Shown here: one piece after another, positions 54,884 through 63,062 of the stretch
Layout: every line of letters begins with the position of its first letter
Position numbering within the stretch: the stretch's first letter is position 1
NCBI GenBank assembly: GCA_012728295.1
Contig: JAAYFJ010000039.1
Coordinates: forward strand, 1-64,000
Length of the DNA: 64,000 nucleotides
DNA from: Tissierellia bacterium
Lineage (GTDB): Bacteria; Bacillota; Clostridia; Tissierellales; Peptoniphilaceae
Direction: 5' to 3'
The notes under the pieces: generated by a model
Databases searched by the model: none
Told to the model about the DNA's origin: nothing
The model's input: the letters and a program-made list of their open reading frames with translations, nothing else
Position numbers and translations under genes: made by a program

Positions 54884-54913
54884 ATAAGTTTGTACATACC
54901 TACCAACTTATTG
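54884..54913 (+). terminator. Terminator of the membrane-protein gene
   Basis: AATAAGTT and AACTTATT pair across a 14-base loop and are followed by GTTTT. Confidence 0.5.
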
Positions 54914-54921
54914 TTTTAGAC

Positions 54922-54966
54922 AAATATAAACAAGGCTATCGGAAACCGATAGCCTTGTTTATATTT
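54922..54966. terminator. Bidirectional terminator between the membrane protein and glycosyltransferase genes
   Basis: AAATATAAACAAGGCTATCGG pairs perfectly with its complement around a 3-base loop; the arms end in A/T runs. It is 18 bases from the glycosyltransferase stop. Confidence 0.9.
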
Positions 54967-54984
54967 AGCCACAAAAATTATTAT

Positions 54985-56217
54985 CTAAATCAAATCTTCT
55001 AGGATTATCATTATTCTCTTAGCTAAACTTTCCCATGTATGATCTTTTATTTTATCATGGGGAAAGCATATATCTTCACAATTTGTAGTTATTTTGTAAA
55101 CCTGATTTAATATGGCATCCCTTAGCTTTTCAACATAGGCATCTCGCTCTGATTCCAAAATTTCATCAAAATTTTCTAGTTCAGGAAGTTCAACCCAGCT
55201 GATTATGGGTTCACAGCACAATTCCTCTCCTAATTGCTCCCTAAGCCCCGGAAGAGTATTGGACACTAAGTGTAGTCCCGATGCTAAGGCTTCTAAAGCA
55301 ATCAATCCCAACCCCTCATAATAACTGGCAAATACAAATATGTCACTGCTTCTCATATGATTTGCTAAAACCTCTTGAGATACCACATCAAATAAGCGAA
55401 TGGTAGGATCATGATTGGATAGTTTCCCGATCCTTTCTCTCGTTTCATCAGATTCTTTTCCAAATAGATGAAGGGACATTTCAGAATAATGTTGCCTAGC
55501 TTTTGCATAGGCCTCCACTAACTCAAAAACACCTTTAGAATCTGCAATTTTACCGGCATATACAATATTTACTTTAGGTTTATTATACTGCTCTTTTTTA
55601 TTTCTACCAGGATAAAATACAGAATGATTATAAGCTCCACCAGTTACCAAAATTTGATTTTTTTCAATATCGAATAAGGTGCTAATATCCTCAATATCAG
55701 ATTTGCTTAAAGCTAATACTTTAGTTAATCCCCTTAAACTACCTACATGTTCTCTAGCTATTGCAGGGTTTTGCTTAGCTTGACGTATATCCGTTCCATG
55801 GGAAATTCCAATAATAGGTGTATCTGGAAAAACTTCTAATACAAGAGAACATAATATCCATAAATGGTGACATATGATAATTTCTGGATTAAACTCTTCT
55901 TTTGCTTCCATCAATTTACTAATAAAAGCGCGCTTCCATTTTTCCATCATATCATCTGTCATGTCAGAATACTTTGTCGAATCATATGGCATTTCGTCAC
56001 TCATTCCCACAATAGGAAATGGTAAGTTGTGAGTTTCAAACTGTACAGAATATTCTTTATTAAGCTGTAGCCAAGGTGCCAAATGCCTTTCATTTAGCCC
56101 AAAAATTCCTGCCTGTTTCCAGTTTTCTTGTTGATCGATTTGTGAAATCAAACTTCTATAGTAAATTCCACTACCTGTTCTATTGGGAAGTTGAGCTATA
56201 CAGTGAAGTATTTTCAT
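54985..56217 (-). CDS. Glycosyltransferase family 4 (GT-B fold)
   Basis: A 410-residue cytoplasmic glycosyltransferase. The N-terminal ILHCIAQLPNRTGSGIY region and HHLWILCS acceptor side precede the donor-binding C-terminal half with VNIVYAGKIADSKGVFEL (split YAGKIADSKG) near 220 and FASYYEGLGLIALEAL near 300-315, the ExxE-type sugar-nucleotide site. The target polymer is unknown. The ATG at 56217 follows GGAGG; a perfect palindrome lies upstream. Confidence 0.87.
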   Translation of the reverse strand: MKILHCIAQLPNRTGSGIYYRSLISQIDQQENWKQAGIFGLNERHLAPWLQLNKEYSVQFETHNLPFPIVGMSDEMPYDSTKYSDMTDDMMEKWKRAFISKLMEAKEEFNPEIIICHHLWILCSLVLEVFPDTPIIGISHGTDIRQAKQNPAIAREHVGSLRGLTKVLALSKSDIEDISTLFDIEKNQILVTGGAYNHSVFYPGRNKKEQYNKPKVNIVYAGKIADSKGVFELVEAYAKARQHYSEMSLHLFGKESDETRERIGKLSNHDPTIRLFDVVSQEVLANHMRSSDIFVFASYYEGLGLIALEALASGLHLVSNTLPGLREQLGEELCCEPIISWVELPELENFDEILESERDAYVEKLRDAILNQVYKITTNCEDICFPHDKIKDHTWESLAKRIMIILEDLI

Positions 56218-56257
56218 TAAAACCTCCAATAATAAATATCTATGATAAGTGTATTTT

Positions 56258-56284
56258 CAATTACCATATACTATATGGTAATTG
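56258..56284. repeat. Perfect 27-base palindrome upstream of the glycosyltransferase
   Basis: CAATTACCATATA, one central C and TATATGGTAATTG form two perfect 13-base arms. It lies 41-67 bases upstream of the glycosyltransferase start with no gene beyond it up to the jag terminator. A T run does not follow, so it is operator-like rather than a terminator. Confidence 0.7.
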
Positions 56285-56402
56285 CTTCCATTATTCAATG
56301 AATTTCAATTATTTATCCTCGGGATAAGCATTTGCTTATTTATTATTTTTATAATGTTGCTCGTGTTATTATAATTATATATGTATGCCTGTTGATAAAT
56401 CA

Positions 56403-56443
56403 AAAAATGTGTTGATAGGTAATTACCTATTCAACACATTTTA
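56403..56443 (-). terminator. Terminator of the rpmH-jag operon
   Basis: AAAATGTGTTGATAGGTAAT and ATTACCTATTCAACACATTT form a long near-perfect stem just after the jag stop codon. Confidence 0.85.
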
Positions 56444-56454
56444 TTTTCTAAATA

Positions 56455-57255
56455 TTATTTTTCAACTTCTATTACTATCCTTCTATAAGGTTCTTTTCCT
56501 TCGCTATATGTGGTAACACCTGGAAAAGTTTGCAATGCTGTGTGTATTACACGTCTTTCAAAAGGATTCATAGGATTTAGTCTAGTTCTTTTTCCCTGTC
56601 TTATCGCCTGATTGGCCATGCGATTCGCCAATTCTATTAAAGCTTTTTCTCGCTTTTTGCGATAGTCTTCAGTGTCAAGAATCACTTTTAAATAATCCTC
56701 TTCATTTTGATTTACTACTATCGACAAAAGATATTGCAACGCATCTAGAGTTACCCCTCTTTTCCCGATTAAGATTCCGAAATTATCATTTTGATTGTTT
56801 TCAATGGTTACATAAACCCTGTCTTCTTCCTGTCTAACTGAAATATCAAATCTGTTAACCATGTTTTCTAATATTGGCTCAAGGAAAGTTTTAACTTTAG
56901 CTTCAATTTTATCCACAGGCTCTGATTCAGCAATTTCTTGCTCTTCATCGACTTTCTCATTGGATATAATAACGCTATCAACAGTTTCCACAGGTATGTC
57001 CATCGCCTTTGAAACTTCTTCGAAAACAACTGCTTCCGGTTCTTCTAATAATACTTCAACTTTTTCTACTTTAGATTCAATAACTTCATTTTCTACTCGA
57101 ATCACAGCATCTTTAGATCCTATGATTCCGAGAAAACCTGATTTTCCCTGTTCTAGTACTGAATAGTCAATGTCCTCTACGGGAATTCCCAATTCTTCAG
57201 ATGCCTCTATTAAAGCATCTTTAATAGATTTACCTGTAAAAATTCTAACGCTCAT
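56455..57255 (-). CDS. jag: RNA-binding protein Jag (KhpB)
   Basis: A 266-residue protein with a Jag_N domain (about 1-52), an acidic linker, a KH domain (GILIGKRGVTLDALQYL near 160-176) and a C-terminal R3H domain (GKEPYRRIVIEV near the end). It acts with YidC in Firmicutes and binds RNA. It abuts yidC and contains an exact DnaA-box 9-mer at 56909-56917. Confidence 0.96.
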   Translation of the reverse strand: MSVRIFTGKSIKDALIEASEELGIPVEDIDYSVLEQGKSGFLGIIGSKDAVIRVENEVIESKVEKVEVLLEEPEAVVFEEVSKAMDIPVETVDSVIISNEKVDEEQEIAESEPVDKIEAKVKTFLEPILENMVNRFDISVRQEEDRVYVTIENNQNDNFGILIGKRGVTLDALQYLLSIVVNQNEEDYLKVILDTEDYRKKREKALIELANRMANQAIRQGKRTRLNPMNPFERRVIHTALQTFPGVTTYSEGKEPYRRIVIEVEK

Positions 57256-58034
57256 TATGCTTTCTCCTTTTCTCCAACTTTACTATGATTAATTATAATC
57301 TGTTGAAATACAGAGAAGAAACTACTAACTGTCCAATATAACGCCAATCCGGCAGGATATCTCATTGCAAAGAAAAATATCATAACCGGGCCCATATACA
57401 TCATAGTGTTGGTCATGCTCTGTTGTTGTGCATCTGTAACTACTTGTCCCTGTTGAGTTATCTTAGACTGAAGAAATGTAGCGACGGCTGCCATTAGCGG
57501 CAATCCAAAGATTACAGGATCTTTTAAGTCCAAATTTGGAATCCACAACATCGCTTTGTTCATAGAATCGTACATTCCAGGATCACTAAAAGCATATAAT
57601 TGTGGTTCTCTCAACACGCTAAATAGAGCAATGATAATAGGAAGTTGCAATAAAAGCAATAAACATCCAGACATAGGATTATATCCCATCTCTTTATAAA
57701 GCTTTCTTTGCTTGTCCGCCAAAGTATTGGGATCATTTTTGTATTTAACTTGAAGCTCTTTTATCTTAGGATTGATTTCACTCATCATTTTCGTGCTTTT
57801 AGATTGCTTAATAGATAAAGGTAGCAATATTAGCTTGAAAAAAATAGTTACAATAATAATGGACATTGCCAAATATGAGAATAATTCAGGTTCCACAGGA
57901 ATTGCTGAACTCATGAAGTCATATATTTTTCTCAGAATAATCCCGAAAATATTTGCTAAGAAATTTTTCTTCTCAGGTGTGACTTCTTTGGCTAGAACTG
58001 CAAAAAACCCCATTACAGCAGGGGACAAAGTCAT
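57255..58034 (-). CDS. yidC: Membrane protein insertase YidC (SpoIIIJ/OxaA type)
   Basis: A 259-residue short-form insertase with five membrane segments. KLILLPLSIKQSKS, MGYNPMSGCLLLLLQLPI and the final AGLALYWTVSSFFSVFQQ regions are conserved. The N-terminus lacks an obvious lipobox. AGGAGG lies before the ATG. Its product inserts membrane proteins alone and with Sec. Confidence 0.96.
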   Translation of the reverse strand: MTLSPAVMGFFAVLAKEVTPEKKNFLANIFGIILRKIYDFMSSAIPVEPELFSYLAMSIIIVTIFFKLILLPLSIKQSKSTKMMSEINPKIKELQVKYKNDPNTLADKQRKLYKEMGYNPMSGCLLLLLQLPIIIALFSVLREPQLYAFSDPGMYDSMNKAMLWIPNLDLKDPVIFGLPLMAAVATFLQSKITQQGQVVTDAQQQSMTNTMMYMGPVMIFFFAMRYPAGLALYWTVSSFFSVFQQIIINHSKVGEKEKA

Positions 58035-58046
58035 AGTTACCTCCTA

Positions 58047-58265
58047 TCACGGCAAAGGGTCATATCCACCTTCATGAAAAGGATGACATTTTAATATTCT
58101 CCTTATTGAAAGATATGTTCCTTTTAAAAAACCGTATTTAACATAAGCCAATCTTGCATATTCTGAGCAAGTAGGCGAAAAACGACATCGAGGCGTAACA
58201 AATACATAGCGAGATAATATCTTTTGGTAAAACCATATGATACCTAACATTAATTTCGTCAACAT
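58047..58265 (-). CDS. yidD: Membrane-protein insertion efficiency factor YidD
   Basis: A 72-residue protein with the [10 protein letters not shown] motif (about 28-37) and [11 protein letters not shown] at the end. It starts 1 base upstream of the rnpA stop region and lies between rnpA and yidC as usual. Confidence 0.96.
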   Translation of the reverse strand: MLTKLMLGIIWFYQKILSRYVFVTPRCRFSPTCSEYARLAYVKYGFLKGTYLSIRRILKCHPFHEGGYDPLP

Positions 58266-58266
58266 A

Positions 58267-58611
58267 TTATCGCCTCTTTACTTCTGCTTTAGTGGTGTAA
58301 AAAATGTGATCTAAGTTTTTCTCCAGTTCCATAAAAGATAGTTCGGAAGTCTGAGGTCTAGGAACTATTACGAAGTCGAAACCTTTTTCTATACTATCTA
58401 ACCTCTCTCTAACCAAAGCTTTTAAACGCCGTCTCAATTTGTTTCTAACAGTAGCTTTTCCTACTTTTTTTGTAATGATAAAACCGAATCTACTGTATTG
58501 TAATCCGTTGGGACAACGATTCATAGTAAATTGCTTATTACGAAAGGTCTTTCCTTTAGATCTAGCCCTATTAAACTCTTCACTTTTTTTTATCATGTAT
58601 TTTTTTTCCAT
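58267..58611 (-). CDS. rnpA: Ribonuclease P protein component
   Basis: A 114-residue basic protein needed for tRNA 5' processing with the RNA subunit. [20 protein letters not shown] (the RNR motif) lies near 51-70. The ATG at 58611 has only a weak ribosome site; a second ATG five codons on is possible. It follows rpmH by 10 bases. Confidence 0.95.
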   Translation of the reverse strand: MEKKYMIKKSEEFNRARSKGKTFRNKQFTMNRCPNGLQYSRFGFIITKKVGKATVRNKLRRRLKALVRERLDSIEKGFDFVIVPRPQTSELSFMELEKNLDHIFYTTKAEVKRR

Positions 58612-58621
58612 GATATCACTA

Positions 58622-58756
58622 TTAAGCAGATAGTCTCTTACGTCCTTTTTGACGACGAGCTTTTAACACGGCACGACCTGAGCGTGTTTTCATACGCTTA
58701 CGGAATCCATGTTCTTTCTTACGTTGTCTGTTTTTAGGTTGAAAAGTTCTCTTCAT
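58622..58756 (-). CDS. rpmH: 50S ribosomal protein L34
   Basis: A 44-residue basic protein beginning [18 protein letters not shown] and ending KGRKRLSA, fully typical of L34. It is too short for many gene callers. AAGGAGGTG lies before the ATG. It is the first gene of the rpmH-rnpA-yidD-yidC-jag operon and is divergent from dnaA. Confidence 0.98.
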   Translation of the reverse strand: MKRTFQPKNRQRKKEHGFRKRMKTRSGRAVLKARRQKGRKRLSA

Positions 58757-58783
58757 GGGAACACCTCCTTTATCATAGCTATT

Positions 58784-58810
58784 CAAGCTCTCAGCCTCGC
58801 TGAGAGCTTG
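58784..58810 (-). promoter_or_regulatory. Leader hairpin of the rpmH operon
   Basis: CAAGCTCTCAG and CTGAGAGCTTG form a perfect 11-base stem around a 5-base loop, between the rpmH promoter and its start codon. On the minus strand no T run follows, so it is not an ordinary terminator; it may affect stability or regulation. Confidence 0.6.
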
Positions 58811-58852
58811 AATGTTTTTTAGTATACATTATATTTGAATACTCTAATAACG

Positions 58853-58881
58853 ATTATATTGTCTAACGTCGTTGATGTCAA
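58853..58881 (-). promoter_or_regulatory. Sigma-A promoter of the rpmH operon
   Basis: Exact consensus: TTGACA (58881-58876), a 17-base spacer and TATAAT (58858-58853) on the minus strand. Confidence 0.85.
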
Positions 58882-59152
58882 GAAAAAACAACTATAAGCC
58901 CAATAATTCCACATTGAGCCTGTGGATAAGTTCTTGTAAACAAGGTTATCTTTTGATATGATATTAGATGATAATATAAGCACACATATTAATGATATTA
59001 GTTTATTATTATTTGAGTAATAAACTATATTTTTATTATACGTGTTATTGTCGACTACATTTAGCCAATTCCTCTAATATCCTTGTCCTTATGTGGGAAG
59101 GATTCGTTTTTGTGGAGGTTTATTCAATAAAATAGTTTCGAGGAGGACATAG
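58882..59152. other. rpmH-dnaA intergenic region with a DnaA box
   Basis: An exact DnaA box TGTGGATAA lies at 58921-58929. A long AT-only-like tract (about 58976-59045) follows. It must hold the dnaA promoter, but I see no single convincing -35/-10 pair. AGGAGG lies before the dnaA ATG. Confidence 0.6.
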
Positions 59153-60472
59153 ATGGATCACCAATTGGGAACGCTATGGACCGAAGCTTTGCAGATAATT
59201 CGCAAAGAGATGAACGAGGTCAATTATAATACCTGGATGAAAAATATATATCCAGTAAGCTTTGAAAACGGAATTCTTTCTATTCAATTACCTAATACTT
59301 TTAGTAGGAATATTATGGAGGGTGTTCACAGCAGAACTATTAATGAGGCTGTGAATAAAGTTGTGGGTTCACCTTGTGAGCTCATATTTTTAGACCCAGC
59401 TACAAATCATCTGCCTCCAATTTCTAAACCTGCGGTGGTTAATGAAAATAGAAAAGAGAACTTAATATCACGTTATACTTTTGAAAACTTCGTGGTTGGA
59501 AAAAATAACCACTTAGCCTATGCCGCCGCAATGGCTGTAGCTAAAAACCCTAGTGAAGACTATAACCCATTGTTTATTTATGGTGGGGTTGGACTTGGTA
59601 AGACTCACTTAATGCATGCAATTGGTCACTATATTCATGATCATGACCCTGATTCAAAAGTATTATATGTTACTTTTGAACAGTTTTTAAACCAGTTAAT
59701 CAACTCCATTCAACGTGGTGAAAATGAAAAATTTAGAGAGACCTTTAGAAACGTAGATGTATTAATGGTAGATGACATCCACTTTATTTCTGGAAAGGAA
59801 CAGACGCAAGAGGAGTTTTTCCATACGTTTAATGCTCTTTATTTTTCCAATAAACAAATCATTATTTCTTCTGATAGACCTCCAAGAGAAATACAAACTC
59901 TAGAAGAAAGACTTAGGAGTAGATTTGAAAGTGGATTAATTGTGGATATTTCTGCACCAGATTTGGAAACCAGAATGGCCATATTAAGAAAAAAAGCTGA
60001 TATGGAATCTGTCAATGTCCCTGATGAAGCCATTAACTATATTGCAACCCACGTAAAATCTAATATTAGAGAACTGGAAGGGTCTTTAATAAGAGTGGTA
60101 GCATTTGCCGTATTAACTAATCAACCCGTTACACAAGAGTTAGTTAAACAAGCACTTGACAGCATAATTGTAGAGGAACGTAAGCTGATTAACGCTCCCC
60201 TTATTATGGAAAAAGTATCCGATTATTACAATATTAGTGTTAAAGAGCTATTAGGTAGAAAAAGAACTAAGAATATTGCTTTTCCCAGGCAAGTCGCAAT
60301 GTTTCTAACTCGTGAACTAACAGATTTATCATTACCTAAAATAGGTCAAGAATTTGGCGGAAGGGACCATACTACAATTTTGCACGCCTACGATAAAATT
60401 AACGACATGCAAGAAGTAGACGAGGATTTAGCTGCAACTATCAAATATATAAAAGAAAACATTCAACAGTGA
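59153..60472 (+). CDS. dnaA: Chromosomal replication initiator DnaA
   Basis: A 439-residue initiator. Domain I (about 1-80), a short linker, the AAA+ domain with GGVGLGKTHLMHAIG (about 142-156) and LMVDDIHFISGKE (about 203-215), and the C-terminal DNA-binding helix-turn-helix with GGRDHTTILHAYDKI (about 399-413) are all present. AGGAGG lies 7 bases before the ATG. It reads away from rpmH. Confidence 0.98.
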   Translation: MDHQLGTLWTEALQIIRKEMNEVNYNTWMKNIYPVSFENGILSIQLPNTFSRNIMEGVHSRTINEAVNKVVGSPCELIFLDPATNHLPPISKPAVVNENRKENLISRYTFENFVVGKNNHLAYAAAMAVAKNPSEDYNPLFIYGGVGLGKTHLMHAIGHYIHDHDPDSKVLYVTFEQFLNQLINSIQRGENEKFRETFRNVDVLMVDDIHFISGKEQTQEEFFHTFNALYFSNKQIIISSDRPPREIQTLEERLRSRFESGLIVDISAPDLETRMAILRKKADMESVNVPDEAINYIATHVKSNIRELEGSLIRVVAFAVLTNQPVTQELVKQALDSIIVEERKLINAPLIMEKVSDYYNISVKELLGRKRTKNIAFPRQVAMFLTRELTDLSLPKIGQEFGGRDHTTILHAYDKINDMQEVDEDLAATIKYIKENIQQ

Positions 60473-60473
60473 T

Positions 60474-60600
60474 TGTGGATAAATAATGATATATTACTAT
60501 ACTTATCCACATAGTTGTGCCCACGTTACAACAGCCTATTTATCAAAGTAATTTATGGTTATCAACTAATCCACAGTCCCTACTACTACGACTACTAAAT
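60474..60600. other. Replication-origin unwinding element in the dnaA-dnaN gap
   Basis: Exact DnaA boxes lie at 60474-60482 (minus) and 60503-60511. A weaker TTATCAACT (60559-60567) is joined to TAATCCACA (60567-60575, one mismatch). GTCCC follows, then TAC-TAC-TAC-GAC-TAC-TAA at 60581-60598 and an AT-rich tract. This order (two boxes, GC-rich spacer, DnaA-trios, AT-rich DNA) is that of the B. subtilis basal unwinding system. Confidence 0.8.
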
Positions 60601-60636
60601 CTATTAATAATATGTATTAAGCAAAAGGAGGATCCA

Positions 60637-61740
60637 ATGAAAATTATTATCCCACAAAGAGTGCTAAACGACGGAATCAATGTTGTACAAAGATCCATAT
60701 CCACTAGAAGTCAATTACCTATTTTAGACGGAATCCTTATTAGAGCTATGAAAGACGGTTTGAAATTAACTGGTACTAATTTAGATATGAGTATAGAACT
60801 ATTATTACCTGCTATGGTTCAGGAAGAAGGATTAATAGTTGTGAACTCTAGATTATTTTCTGAAATTGTAAAACGTTTACCTGATCAACCTATTACTATA
60901 AATTGTAATGAACAAAATATGAGCATTAAATGTGGTAATTCTTCTTTCCAACTAATAGGTTTTTCTGGAGATGAATATCCATCTTTGCCATTAGTAGAGG
61001 AAGAAAAGACTTTTACTGTGCCATCACATATTTTGAGAAAATCCATAAGACAAACAGTGTTTGCTGTAGCTCAAGATAATTTCAGACCCATTTTTACTGG
61101 GGTTCTATTCCAAGTAAAAGATAATGCCATTGAAGTAGTCGCCTTAGATGGTTATAGATTGGCCAAAAGAGAGATTGGGATTTCTGGACAGGGAGAAATG
61201 TCGATTGTTGTACCTGGAAAGAACTTAATAGAACTTTCGAGAATACTAGATTCTATTGAAGAGGATGTAACTATTAAAGTTTCCGGAAGTCATTTAAAAA
61301 TAACCATGAACCATATGGAATTTTACTCTATCTTATTAGAGGGAGATTTCTTTAGATATGAAGAAATTTTAAGAACTGTCCATCCAATTACTGCTATAGC
61401 AGATAGACAACAATTATTAGAAAGTGTTGAAAGAGCTGCTCTATTAGCTAGAGAAGATAAAGCAAATCTTTTAAAATTAACTTTATCAGAAAATACATTA
61501 ACTATTCAGTCTCAAACAGAGATGGGAAGTGTGGAAGAAATAGTTGATGTTGATTATATGGGAGAATCACTAAAGATTGCGTTTAGTTCAAGATATTTAC
61601 TAGATGGAATTAAGAACATGGAATCTGATAAATTAAAACTTTATTTTTCTGATAGTGTGAATCCTCTAATTATTCAAGGTGAAGATGAAGAACAATATTT
61701 ATACCTAGTATTGCCTGTACGTTTAGCAAAGGAGGATTAA
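60637..61740 (+). CDS. dnaN: DNA polymerase III beta sliding clamp
   Basis: A 367-residue ring-forming clamp of three similar domains that tethers polymerase to DNA. It begins MKIIIPQRVLNDGINVVQRS (within 20 residues) and contains LDGYRLAKREI near 185 and the C-terminal YLVLPVRL. The frame is open 40 codons upstream through the origin, but AAGGAGGAT before the ATG at 60637 fixes the start. Confidence 0.98.
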   Translation: MKIIIPQRVLNDGINVVQRSISTRSQLPILDGILIRAMKDGLKLTGTNLDMSIELLLPAMVQEEGLIVVNSRLFSEIVKRLPDQPITINCNEQNMSIKCGNSSFQLIGFSGDEYPSLPLVEEEKTFTVPSHILRKSIRQTVFAVAQDNFRPIFTGVLFQVKDNAIEVVALDGYRLAKREIGISGQGEMSIVVPGKNLIELSRILDSIEEDVTIKVSGSHLKITMNHMEFYSILLEGDFFRYEEILRTVHPITAIADRQQLLESVERAALLAREDKANLLKLTLSENTLTIQSQTEMGSVEEIVDVDYMGESLKIAFSSRYLLDGIKNMESDKLKLYFSDSVNPLIIQGEDEEQYLYLVLPVRLAKED

Positions 61741-61741
61741 T

Positions 61742-61954
61742 ATGGATAAAATTACCATTGATACCGAATTCATTAAATTAGATTCTTTGCTAAAATTTTG
61801 TGGATGGGTAGATTCTGGTGCAATTGCAAAATTACTGATAAAAGATGGCCTTGTGAAAGTGAATGGTGAAGTGGAATATAGAAGAGGTAAAAAAATATAT
61901 CCCGGTGACCAAATTGAATATGATAATGAAAAGGTAATTGTGGATAAGTCATGA
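61742..61954 (+). CDS. rlbA: S4-domain RNA-binding protein RlbA (YaaA)
   Basis: A 70-residue S4 protein with WVDSGAIAKLLIKDGLVKVN, split as DSGAIAKLLI and GLVKVNGEV, and KIYPGDQIEYD. It lies 1 base after dnaN and overlaps recF by 4 bases, the usual clostridial place. An exact DnaA-box 9-mer spans 61939-61947 at its end. Confidence 0.92.
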   Translation: MDKITIDTEFIKLDSLLKFCGWVDSGAIAKLLIKDGLVKVNGEVEYRRGKKIYPGDQIEYDNEKVIVDKS

Positions 61955-63045
61955 CAATCTTAGATCTAAGATTGGTTAATTTTAGAAGTTATCCGGCTCT
62001 ACAAATGGATTTTCATAAAGGTATGAATATTATTGTAGGTAAAAATGCCATGGGTAAGACCAATCTCTGCGAAGCAATTTTCATGGCTCACCAAGGCAGA
62101 AGCTTTCGTACGCACACCGTTAAAGAAATGGTGGGTTTTAATAAAGAAGAAGCATATTTAGCAGCAAATATTCAGTTTTCTGATGCTAATAGATTTGTAG
62201 AGATAAAGATAAATAATCAAGGCAATAAAATCATTAGGATAAACGAGGAGCCCCTAACATCTCAAAAGGATTTAAAAACTCAAAGTCCGATAGTGATATT
62301 CACCCCTGATGAAATGGATTTAATAAAGGGTTCACCGGATAAGAGAAGAACTTTTTTAGACCAGCTTTTAATGATTATAAGTCCCATTTACGAGAAACAT
62401 TTAAGTCGTTATCAAAGAGTTTTAATCCAAAGAAATAACAGATTAAAGCAGGGTGTTGATAAGAAAGACAAACTCCTAGATGTTTATGATGAACAATTGG
62501 TGGAACATGGTTTATTGTTATTAAAAGGTAGGAGAAGAATAATAGAAGAATTATCTCCTTATTCATCACAAAACCATAAATCCCTAACTGAAAACAAAGA
62601 GAATCTAAGACTTTATTACAACACTTTTATGGAAATAGAAAAAGGTGAGAATCACTATAGAAATCTGTTAGCAAAATCTAGAGAAGAAGATTTAAGATTA
62701 GGAAATACTGCAATTGGTCCACATAGAGATGATTTATCGGTTTTTATCAATGATAAAGATTCAAGGACATTTGGTTCCCAAGGTCAGCAGAGAAGTGCTG
62801 TTCTGTCATTGAAGATAGGGCAATTAAAATATATAGAAAATAAGTTAAATGATTTGCCAATTTTGATTTTAGACGATGTTTTTTCAGAATTAGATGAAGA
62901 TAGAAAAAATAGTCTAATGGATATATTGGAAAAAACTCAGAGCTTTATAACTATGACAGATGCAGTTAACTTAGATTCATTTCAAACGAAAAAACACAGA
63001 ATTTATACTATAGAAGAAAAAAAAATAACTAGAGTTGAAGGTTAG
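61951..63045 (+). CDS. recF: DNA replication and repair protein RecF
   Basis: A 364-residue SMC-like ATPase that helps load RecA at gaps. Walker A GKNAMGKTNLCEAI (about 30-43), signature FGSQGQQRSAVLSLK (about 270-284) and Walker B ILILDDVFSELD (about 306-317) are present. It overlaps rlbA as ATGA and precedes gyrB with no remB-like gene between. Confidence 0.97.
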   Translation: MTILDLRLVNFRSYPALQMDFHKGMNIIVGKNAMGKTNLCEAIFMAHQGRSFRTHTVKEMVGFNKEEAYLAANIQFSDANRFVEIKINNQGNKIIRINEEPLTSQKDLKTQSPIVIFTPDEMDLIKGSPDKRRTFLDQLLMIISPIYEKHLSRYQRVLIQRNNRLKQGVDKKDKLLDVYDEQLVEHGLLLLKGRRRIIEELSPYSSQNHKSLTENKENLRLYYNTFMEIEKGENHYRNLLAKSREEDLRLGNTAIGPHRDDLSVFINDKDSRTFGSQGQQRSAVLSLKIGQLKYIENKLNDLPILILDDVFSELDEDRKNSLMDILEKTQSFITMTDAVNLDSFQTKKHRIYTIEEKKITRVEG

Positions 63046-63062
63046 AACAGGAGGCAACGCCT

